NCBI GenBank assembly: GCA_011043375.1 | Contig: DQYP01000184.1 | Location: 1 to 5,818, forward strand | Source: Thermotogaceae bacterium | GTDB lineage: Bacteria > Thermotogota > Thermotogae > B21-G9 > HyVt-16 | Reading direction: 5' to 3' | DNA: 5,818 nt | In this document: positions 1 to 5,640 of the stretch, in pieces | How the letters are laid out: each line of letters starts with the position of its first letter | Numbering within the stretch: the stretch's first letter is position 1 | Made by a program: the position numbers and the translations under genes | The notes under the pieces: generated by a model | Told to the model about the DNA's origin: nothing | Databases searched by the model: none | What the model saw: the letters and a program-made list of their open reading frames with translations, nothing else

Positions 1-123
1 GAGTTGGCTCGTTTCCTTTTCAGTCGATTACTGCCTACCATCTTGATTACAGTTTCGTTACCATTTCAAAGAACATTTATTTATCTTCGTACCCTGTGGT
101 AACGCAGGACGCACAACGCCACA
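1..123. other. Unassigned upstream segment with a short GNRA-capped hairpin
   Basis: No gene is recognised here. Two plus-strand frames are open from the window edge. One ends at TAA 100-102 (33 codons) and the other at TAG 174-176 (57 codons, running into the following repeat). Either could be the tail of an upstream gene, but neither resembles a family I know. A compact hairpin lies at 93-108: CCTGTG (93-98), tetraloop GTAA, CGCAGG (103-108), with one T-G wobble. It has no T-tract after it, so it is not a convincing intrinsic terminator. Confidence 0.3.
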
Positions 124-250
124 TAACAAAAAATATAGTGCATGCCGCAGAACGTCATTCACAGACTAGGATTTAGTATTTTTGAAAATATCGAAATCCA
201 ACAAACGTATTGAATAAAGTGCGGCACGCACCATATTCAAACCGTTAAAT
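124..250. repeat. Two-tier palindromic repeat, attC-like, upstream copy
   Basis: An imperfect palindrome. The outer arms 132-149 and 220-237 are complementary at 16 of 18 positions, and both mismatches become G-T wobbles on the minus strand. Inside is a second hairpin: GGATTT 169-174 with AAATCC 194-199, continued by 176-181 with 186-191. The structure is bracketed by TAAC (124-127) and GTTA (244-247). The right bracket extends to GTTAAAT (244-250), which fits the GTTRRRY core of integron attC sites; the left one, ACATAAC, fits RYYYAAC only partly. The TTG start of cheD follows 14 nt later. A copy with the same architecture sits after the kinase gene. The palindrome is seen directly. Calling it an attC site or a dispersed Bacteroidota repeat is inference. 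Confidence 0.55.
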
Positions 251-264
251 GCAATTTTAAAACT

Positions 265-786
265 TTGTACTACAAACAAATAAAAGAACTAAAAGCAGAA
301 AACTTTGTGTCAACAGGACGCATAGCCACAGGCTCAAAAAGAGGATTATTAACTTCTTCGCCTTTGGGTTCTTGCGTTGCTGTTGTAGCATACGATGTAA
401 CCACAAAGATTGGTGGACTTGCTCATGTAATGTTACCGGGCAAATCACCTAAAGGAAATAATAATAAATATGCAGAAAATGCCATCACTAATTTAATAGA
501 TGAATTAAAAAATTTGGGCGCTTCAAAAACAAACATTGAAATATGTCTTGTTGGCGGAGCAAATGTACTGAGAAAGAAAAATGATAGCATTGCCGACTAT
601 CTTATTAATAGTATTTTTGAAATTCTTAAAAAGAAAAAATTAAATGTAATAGCATCATCTTTGGGCGGATACGAAAGAAGAACTGCCACTTTGCATCTGA
701 GTTCTGGAGTTGTTAACTTTACCATTGGTGATAGTGTTGAAAAAAAATTATATCAATTCACTAGTGTCCGGTTAAGAGTCCCATAA
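265..786 (+). CDS. cheD: CheD, chemoreceptor glutamine deamidase, C-terminus altered by IS insertion
   Basis: CheD hydrolyses specific glutamine side chains to glutamate, classically in the adaptation helices of chemoreceptors, and acts in the cytoplasm. Seen here: the motif LGSCVAV with Cys37 and GLAHVMLP with His54. Their 17-residue spacing equals that of Cys27 and His44 in Thermotoga CheD. The position of the third active-site residue (Thr21 there) is Ser31 here. The Gly-rich stretch LVGGAN near residue 95 is also typical. The start is inferred: TTG 265 has no in-frame ATG upstream and no clear Shine-Dalgarno; GTG 307 is an alternative but would leave the protein short. As read now it is 173 residues, of which the last six (VRLRVP, 766-783) and the stop come from the inserted IS. 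The ancestral protein had 175 residues ending DINLLLRK. The catalytic core is untouched, so activity may persist. Its 3' end overlaps the transposase gene convergently. It was formerly the first gene of an operon with the kinase. Confidence 0.9.
   Translation: MYYKQIKELKAENFVSTGRIATGSKRGLLTSSPLGSCVAVVAYDVTTKIGGLAHVMLPGKSPKGNNNKYAENAITNLIDELKNLGASKTNIEICLVGGANVLRKKNDSIADYLINSIFEILKKKKLNVIASSLGGYERRTATLHLSSGVVNFTIGDSVEKKLYQFTSVRLRVP
758..777 (+). repeat. Left terminal inverted repeat of the IS, including target-site duplication
   Basis: This 20-bp sequence is the exact reverse complement of 2049-2068. The unambiguous element part is TCCGGTTAAGA (767-777). The outer part contains the palindrome CACTAGTG (759-766), which is also present as a direct repeat at the right end. 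Because the palindrome reads the same in both directions, target duplication and terminal repeat cannot be separated by sequence alone. The transposase stop codon (772-774) lies inside this repeat, a usual economy in compact IS elements. Confidence 0.85.
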
Positions 787-1944
787 TGATAATTGATTTT
801 CATCGGACAGGTTTTTAATTAGGTTTCTATTGTTAAAAAGTTCTTTGATAGGGGTCTTTTCAAACAGAGTAAGACCCAATGTTTGAGCGAATGTGTACAG
901 AGTTATTGCCAGATCTAATTTTTTCTTGGCGATTGCAATTAGCAAATAGGTGCAGGTTGCTATCCATATCTGGCAGGAAACGGCGTTTTGACTTGTTCCA
1001 TAGAATGCCTTAATATGCAAATGCTGTTTGATCCATTTGAAGAAGAGTTCGATTTTCCAACGTTCCCGGTAGAGCTCTGCAATGGACAGGGCGGGAAGAT
1101 CAAAATCTTTTGTCATAAATGGATAGACCGTATTTGTAGTATAGTCTTCGTAAATGACCAACCGAAATCTATCGGGATAAGATTTAGAGGATTTATACCC
1201 GGTCAGTTTCACTATCTGGTCACTTATCAAGCCTGCATCTTTGTCAACTTGTGCCGAGGAGATCACTTCACATCTAAGGTTATCCTTAGCTCTCATAACA
1301 AAGAATGCGCGAGCCTGAAAAAAAAGAGAATACAGCCGATGAAAATCAATGTATCCCTTATCCATGATATAATAAGATCCAGGCTCTATAGGCATCACAT
1401 CCAGCAGGTTAACGTCATGAACAGAACCATCGGTAATGTCAATGAAAACAGGAATGGATCCCCGGAGGTCCAACAAGGTATGCATCTTTTCTGCACCCTT
1501 TTGATGATGGAATTTTGCCCAGGGATACAGACTAAGGCACAGGTCAATGGTTGTGCTGTCAAATGCATAGACCATATTATCCAGATCGACCCTGAAGTCG
1601 TTATCATCGATGTAGAGGGGCCTTGCCTGTTTGATCAGGATTTGAGCGAAATCAGCATAAATGCGTCAATTCCGTTTTTCATTGGCATCAGCAAAAGTAG
1701 ATCTGGAAACTGGTTTGCTAAAGCCGGAGTGATACAGCTTTCCAGAGAAAGCAGTCAGACAGTTCTCAATATCACGAAGGCTTTCCCGACCAGTGAGTTG
1801 AGCAAAACTCATTACCAGGAAATGCTCCCGGCAAGTAAGTTTTCTTACTCGATAGTCGCCCTGATAATGATCAACGCACTTCTGGAACTCATATTCTGGC
1901 ATAAACTTCATCAACTGTGCAAAGACTGTCTTTCCTGTATACAT
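772..1944 (-). pseudogene. IS4-family transposase, interrupted by one in-frame stop
   Basis: The start is ATG 1944-1942 and the stop TAA 774-772, giving 390 sense positions plus an in-frame TGA at 1668-1666 in place of residue 93. The upstream 92 residues match the N-terminal DUF4372-type region of these transposases. The remainder carries the RNase-H-like core, numbered on the full frame: first Asp129 (AFDSTTIDL), second Asp195 (MDKGYIDF), and the signature Tyr292, Arg295, Glu299, Lys306 (within YRERWKIELFFKWIK). The frame does not shift: the 30 codons between the stop and the ATG at 1575 read RIYADFAQILIK and onward as normal family sequence. In relatives I recall Trp at the stop position (NEKRDWRIYADF), so TGG to TGA is the simplest explanation. 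Re-initiation at ATG 1575 would give a 267-residue protein that keeps the catalytic residues but loses the N-terminal region. It is convergent with cheD and divergent from the kinase. Confidence 0.9.
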
Positions 1945-1972
1945 TTTCGCTCAAATAATGGAATGAGCGAAA
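1945..1972 (-). promoter_or_regulatory. Hairpin abutting the transposase start codon
   Basis: On the minus strand a perfect 9-bp stem (TTTCGCTCA pairing with TGAGCGAAA; plus-strand arms 1945-1953 and 1964-1972) with a 10-nt loop ends directly at the transposase ATG. No Shine-Dalgarno is obvious. IS10 and IS50 are known to use leader hairpins that block transposase translation from read-through transcripts entering from outside. A similar protective role here is inferred from position and stem quality only. Confidence 0.5.
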
Positions 1973-2048
1973 TTATGATTTCAAGTCGCAAAATTTTTAA
2001 AACGTTGTAAAATGCAGTATATTAATAATTTAAACGCCTATAAGCAAA

Positions 2049-2068
2049 TCTTAACCGGACACTAGTGA
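2049..2068 (-). repeat. Right terminal inverted repeat of the IS, including target-site duplication
   Basis: Exact 20-bp inverted copy of 758-777. The element part is TCTTAACCGGA (2049-2059), followed by the second CACTAGTG copy (2060-2067). The downstream sequence re-enters the cheD reading frame at once. Confidence 0.85.
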
Positions 2069-2093
2069 TATCAACTTACTACTGAGAAAATAA
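2067..2093 (+). pseudogene. cheD: Displaced original 3' end of cheD
   Basis: These eight codons plus TAA encode DINLLLRK and are the native C-terminus of cheD, cut off by the IS. Joined to codon 167 at 763-765 (TTC-ACT-AGT, then GAT-ATC-AAC) they form an uninterrupted frame. There is no start codon, so the fragment is not translated by itself. It shows that cheD once ended 14 nt before the kinase ATG. Confidence 0.85.
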
Positions 2094-2094
2094 C

Positions 2095-2100
2095 AGGAGA
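2095..2100 (+). promoter_or_regulatory. Ribosome binding site of the kinase gene
   Basis: AGGAGA, seven nt before ATG 2108, is a near-consensus Shine-Dalgarno and supports this start. It lies just after the old cheD stop, as expected for a translationally close operon partner. The IS now separates it from any promoter upstream of cheD. Confidence 0.75.
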
Positions 2101-2107
2101 ATAGCTA

Positions 2108-5100
2108 ATGAAAAAAGATTTGAATAAAACCAAAGAACAACTTTCCTCTGAGCTGAACGACTTACGTAAAAAAAGTAAAGAGCGTGAAGAAATGCAAGAA
2201 GCAGCTTACCAACAATTGCAAGCCACCGAGCAGCAGCTTAGAGCAGCTAATAATCAGCTTGAAGCAAATAATCAACAATTATTAGCCATCGAGCAACAAC
2301 TAAGAGCTGCAAATCAACAGCTTGTAGCAAGTGAACAGCAGTTAATAGCGGCAAATCAACTGTTAATTGCTAGTGAGTCTGAACTTAGAAAAGAAAAAAA
2401 CTTTTCAGAAAGAATTGTTGAGACTGCAAGTGCCATAATTGTGGGACTTGATAAAGACTACATAATAAAACTCTTTAATAAAGGTGCGGAAGATATTACA
2501 GGCTATAAAAAAGCAGAAGTTATAGGGAAAGACTGGTTTAAGATATTTTTCCCAAAGGAGATATTAAACAAAATCAACAAAGTGTGGGAAGATGCCTGGG
2601 GAATTACATCCCATTCCTTTATAAATCCAATTCTATCTAAAGAAGGAAAAGAAATTATAGTTTCCTGGCAAACTACAGGGATGTATGAAAGTGAAGATGT
2701 CTCAAAGCATTTATTACTTTCTATTGGCGAAGATATCACCGAGCGTAAGGCAGCAGAAGATGAGATTACTAAACTTTCTAAAATAGTTGAAACTACAAGT
2801 CAGCACATTGTATTAACAAAAATTGATGGAACGGTAGTTTATGTAAATAAAGCATACCTTGATGTAAGCGGATATAAAGAAAGTGAAGTGATTGGTAGCT
2901 CCATGTTTGATTTTACAGCTGAGGAAAGCATAATGATACTTAAGGAAGAAACAATTCCACAGCTTCTATCTTCCGGGCACTGGCGGGGTGAGATGATTGT
3001 AAGAATTAAAGATGGAACAAAATTTCCGGCAAATCTGATCTGTTCACTTATAAAAAATAAAGATGGTGAACCTGAATACTTTGTTGCTATCTTCGATGAC
3101 ATCACCGAACGTAAGCAGGCTGAAGAAGCACTTAAAGAAAGCGAAGAAAAACATAAGTCAATTTTTGAAAATACGGGAACAGCAACAGTTATTATATCAA
3201 AGGATACAACTATTTTAATGGCTAATCTTGAATTTGTTAAACTGTCCGGATTTTCCAGGGAGGATATTGAAGGCAAGAAATCTTGGACTGACTTTACTGT
3301 TAAAGAAGATTTGGAAAGAATGAAAATTCAGCATAACCTAAGGAGACAAAATAAAGAAACAGCATTAAATAGCTATGAATTTAAATTTATTGATAGAGCA
3401 GGTAATATCAAAGATATTTATCTTACCGTTGGTATGATTCCCGGAACTCAAAATAGCGTGGCATCACTTCTGGATATTACTGAGCGCAAACGTGCAGAAA
3501 AAGAGCTAACAAAACTCTCAACAGCTGTTAAGCAAAGCCCTTCAGTTATTGCAATAACTAATACAAAAGGTAATTTGGAATATGTTAACCCTAAATTTAC
3601 TGAGCTTACCGGATATACTTTAGAAGAAGCAAAGGGTCAAAACCCAAGAATCTTAAAATCAGGAGAGCAACCGGATGAGATGTATGCAGAATTATGGAAA
3701 ACAATTTCTTCAGGAAAAGAATGGCGGGGAGAATTTCATAATAAAAAGAAAAATGGTGAATTGTTTTGGGAAAGCGCCTCTGTTTCACCCATATTCGATG
3801 AGCAAGGTAAAATCATCAATTATATAAAAGTAGCAGAAGATATTACGGAACGCAAACGCAACGAACAAATTCAAGAAATAATACATAATATCTCAAATAC
3901 AGCCAATACAAGCCATAATATTGATGAATTTATTGAATTTATTAGAGAAGAACTGGGCACAATAATAGACACAGAAAACTTTTATGTTACGCTTTATGAT
4001 GATAAAACAAAAATGATTTCATTACTATATCATCAAGACCAAGAAGATAAGTTAGAAGAATTTCCGCAGGGCAAAACCCTTACCAATTATGTTATAAAAA
4101 CCAAAAAGCCCCTGCTGGCCACAAAAGCTGTTAAAGATAAACTTGTTAAATCGGGAGAGCTTGAACTATTAGGCAATGATTCGAAAGTCTGGCTCGGAAT
4201 ACCACTAATGATAAAAGAAAAAGTAATAGGAGCCTTTGCTATGCAAAGTTTTACCGATGAAAAGGTTTTTGACAAAACTGATATGCAGGTACTTGAGATT
4301 ATATCGAATCAAATCAGTATTTCGCTTGAAAGAAAGAAAGCTGAGGAGGATTTAAAATCAGCTCTTGAGAAAGCACAGGAAAGCGACCGGTTAAAAAGTG
4401 CATTCCTCACGAATATGAGTCATGAGATTCGCACTCCCATGAATGGAATACTTGGCTTTACTGAATTATTAAAAGATTCTCATCTTACCGGAGATCAACA
4501 GAAAACCTACATTGAAATTATTAATAAAAGTGGCGAACGAATGCTTAATACAATTAATGATATTATTGACATTTCTAAAATTGAGGCAGGACAGGTTGAA
4601 GTTGTAAAATCTGAAGTATCAGTAAATAAAATGCTTGAAGAACAGTATGAATTTTTTAATTCTGAGGCTCAATCAAAAGGGCTTGAACTGATTTATAAAC
4701 CCACGCTTACGGACAAGGAAGCTAACATTGTTACCGACAAACACAAATTGGATGGAATACTTACAAACCTGATAAAAAACGCTATTAAATATACCAAACA
4801 TGGGAATATTTGTTTTGGATGTTCATTAAAAAAAGAGAGTAATTTTGAGGAACTGGAATTTTATGTAAAAGATACAGGAATAGGGATACCTTCAGATAGA
4901 ATAGAAGCTATTTTTAACCGTTTCGAAAAAGCCGATATTGAAGATACACAAGTTTTTGAAGGCTCGGGCCTGGGGCTTGCAATTTCTAAATCTTATGTTG
5001 AAATGTTAGGGGGAAATATTCAGGTGTCTTCAAAAGAAGGTTCCGGTTCCACATTTACCTTTAGTATCCCATACATACAGCAAAGCATGAAAGAAACTGA

Positions 5101-5515
5101 TACTAAAGGTGGCGTAAATAAAATTCAACAAGCACCCTTAAATAAATTATCTGTAATTGTTGCAGAAGATGATGAAATCAACCAATTGTTTTATAAAACT
5201 ATTTTTAAAAACAAATTCAGAAATATAATTTTTACAACCAACGGAGCAGAAACAATTGAAGCGATAAAAAAGCATTCTGAGATTAATATTATACTTATGG
5301 ATATAAAATTGCCAGATATGAGCGGTTATGACGCCACTTGTGAAATTCGAAAATTCAATCAGGATGTAGTTATAATTGCCCAAACAGCCTATGGGTTATC
5401 AGGCGACAAAGAAAAAGCAATTGAAGCAGGATGCGACGATTACATTGCAAAACCGATTAATAAAGGATTGCTTTTTGAAAAGATAATGCTTCATTTGTCA
5501 AAAAAAAGCATTTAA
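2108..5515 (+). CDS. Soluble hybrid sensor histidine kinase (coiled coil, 4 PAS, GAF, HisKA, HATPase, receiver)
   Basis: A 1135-residue cytoplasmic sensor kinase with no signal peptide or membrane segment. In order: a charged helix (1-34); a Gln-rich heptad coiled coil (35-90); four PAS domains of about 115 residues, each closed by a DITERK-type linker (about 99-213, 222-335, 345-460, 468-582); a GAF domain (about 590-742); a HisKA domain with phospho-acceptor His772 in MSHEIRTPMNG; an ATPase domain (about 876-988) with N box Asn887/Asn891, G1 box DTGIGI at 922, Phe939 and G2 box GSGLGLA at 952; and a receiver domain (about 1015-1131) with Glu1020/Asp1021, phospho-acceptor Asp1065 in LMDIKLPDMSG, Thr1093 and Lys1115. 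All catalytic residues are present, so autophosphorylation and His-to-Asp transfer are expected. No output domain follows, so a separate Hpt protein or response regulator is probably needed. Ligands are unknown. PAS4 has a LOV-like GQNPRIL segment (510-516) with Pro where LOV has Cys. The ancestral operon partner is cheD. Confidence 0.95.
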   Translation: MKKDLNKTKEQLSSELNDLRKKSKEREEMQEAAYQQLQATEQQLRAANNQLEANNQQLLAIEQQLRAANQQLVASEQQLIAANQLLIASESELRKEKNFSERIVETASAIIVGLDKDYIIKLFNKGAEDITGYKKAEVIGKDWFKIFFPKEILNKINKVWEDAWGITSHSFINPILSKEGKEIIVSWQTTGMYESEDVSKHLLLSIGEDITERKAAEDEITKLSKIVETTSQHIVLTKIDGTVVYVNKAYLDVSGYKESEVIGSSMFDFTAEESIMILKEETIPQLLSSGHWRGEMIVRIKDGTKFPANLICSLIKNKDGEPEYFVAIFDDITERKQAEEALKESEEKHKSIFENTGTATVIISKDTTILMANLEFVKLSGFSREDIEGKKSWTDFTVKEDLERMKIQHNLRRQNKETALNSYEFKFIDRAGNIKDIYLTVGMIPGTQNSVASLLDITERKRAEKELTKLSTAVKQSPSVIAITNTKGNLEYVNPKFTELTGYTLEEAKGQNPRILKSGEQPDEMYAELWKTISSGKEWRGEFHNKKKNGELFWESASVSPIFDEQGKIINYIKVAEDITERKRNEQIQEIIHNISNTANTSHNIDEFIEFIREELGTIIDTENFYVTLYDDKTKMISLLYHQDQEDKLEEFPQGKTLTNYVIKTKKPLLATKAVKDKLVKSGELELLGNDSKVWLGIPLMIKEKVIGAFAMQSFTDEKVFDKTDMQVLEIISNQISISLERKKAEEDLKSALEKAQESDRLKSAFLTNMSHEIRTPMNGILGFTELLKDSHLTGDQQKTYIEIINKSGERMLNTINDIIDISKIEAGQVEVVKSEVSVNKMLEEQYEFFNSEAQSKGLELIYKPTLTDKEANIVTDKHKLDGILTNLIKNAIKYTKHGNICFGCSLKKESNFEELEFYVKDTGIGIPSDRIEAIFNRFEKADIEDTQVFEGSGLGLAISKSYVEMLGGNIQVSSKEGSGSTFTFSIPYIQQSMKETDTKGGVNKIQQAPLNKLSVIVAEDDEINQLFYKTIFKNKFRNIIFTTNGAETIEAIKKHSEINIILMDIKLPDMSGYDATCEIRKFNQDVVIIAQTAYGLSGDKEKAIEAGCDDYIAKPINKGLLFEKIMLHLSKKSI
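2210..2377 (+). repeat. Eight tandem 21-bp units encoding QQLxAxx heptads
   Basis: Eight consecutive seven-codon units (kinase residues 35-90) share the pattern Gln-Gln-Leu-x-Ala-x-Glu/Asn, for example QQLRAAN, QQLVASE and QQLLAIE. Codons vary between units (caa/cag, tta/ctt/cta/ttg), so the protein pattern is kept while the DNA has diverged. This makes a continuous coiled coil ahead of PAS1. Units 1 (QQLQAT) and 6 (QQLVAS) fit the Glx-Glx-x-x-Ala-Ser/Thr chemoreceptor adaptation motif. Units 2, 5 and 7 have Ala in the last place. Similar Gln-rich heptads occur in other Bacteroidota PAS kinases, as I recall. Confidence 0.8.
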
Positions 5516-5640
5516 CAATGTGTATAATTCATAAGGGGATCAAAGGTTTTCGAGCATTATCATCCGCATTAATTTTGGGTGGTAACTTGATAGGTTTGAA
5601 GCACGCAATCCCTTACGAAATCATACACTAGCCGTTATAA
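5510..5640. repeat. Two-tier palindromic repeat, attC-like, downstream copy
   Basis: Outer arms 5520-5540 and 5608-5628 pair over 18 positions, with two A/C mismatches (wobbles on the minus strand) and one unpaired base on each side. An inner hairpin pairs TTATCATCC (5557-5565) with GGGTGGTAA (5577-5585), including two wobbles. The structure is bracketed by ATTTAAC (5510-5516), which contains the kinase stop codon and fits RYYYAAC, and by GTTA (5634-5637), which is followed by TAA and so fits GTTRRRY imperfectly. From TAAC to GTTA it spans 125 nt against 124 nt in the upstream copy, and the first 20 bases of the two copies agree at 14 positions without gaps. Extra-helical bases and a stop codon overlapping the left core are attC-like traits. 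It could also be a dispersed REP-like element or act as a 3' end signal. Confidence 0.55.

Larger units (their letters stand above)
767..2059 (-). mobile_element. IS4-family insertion sequence (DUF4372-type transposase), inactivated copy
   Basis: A complete element of about 1.3 kb with one transposase gene on the minus strand and perfect inverted ends. The boundaries assume an 8-bp target duplication, CACTAGTG (759-766 and 2060-2067). A 4-bp CTAG duplication with longer ends fits equally well, and the full inverted repeats span 758-2068. Deleting the element plus one duplication restores the cheD reading frame to a natural stop at 2091-2093, which proves the insertion site. The family is assigned from the transposase: DDE residues and the IS4 signature Y-(2)-R-(3)-E-(6)-K. 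The element looks less AT-rich than the flanking genes, consistent with acquisition from elsewhere. A nonsense codon in the transposase suggests it cannot move by itself. Confidence 0.9.

Noticed and set aside
93..108. GNRA-capped hairpin as an intrinsic terminator
   Set aside because: The stem is only six pairs with one wobble, and no T-run follows on either strand.
1..176. Partial coding sequence in one of two open plus-strand frames
   Set aside because: Both frames are short, neither shows a recognisable family, and the longer one runs through the palindrome. It may be a gene tail, but this cannot be decided from the window.
1395..1607. 70-codon minus-strand frame overlapping the transposase
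   Set aside because: Out-of-frame shadow of the transposase. The correct frame reads through this region without a shift, so no frameshifting needs to be invoked.
1666..1668. UGA recoding (Trp or selenocysteine) in the transposase
   Set aside because: Neighbouring genes use TGG for Trp and end in TAA with no internal TGA. No selenocysteine context is expected in this family.
988..2010. A 340-codon plus-strand open frame across the IS
   Set aside because: It lies antisense to the transposase, which has clear DDE and Y-R-E-K residues. Its own translation is rich in Cys and Ile with no recognisable domain. It is a shadow frame.
750..2074. ATATCAA on both sides of the IS as the target duplication
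   Set aside because: The two copies sit at different distances from the inverted repeats (750-756 and 2068-2074). Using them as the duplication would put bases inside the element that the cheD frame reconstruction shows to be host sequence.
2503..5383. Several 60-145 codon minus-strand frames inside the kinase gene
   Set aside because: All lie antisense to a continuous, fully explained multidomain protein, and none shows a domain or ribosome binding site.
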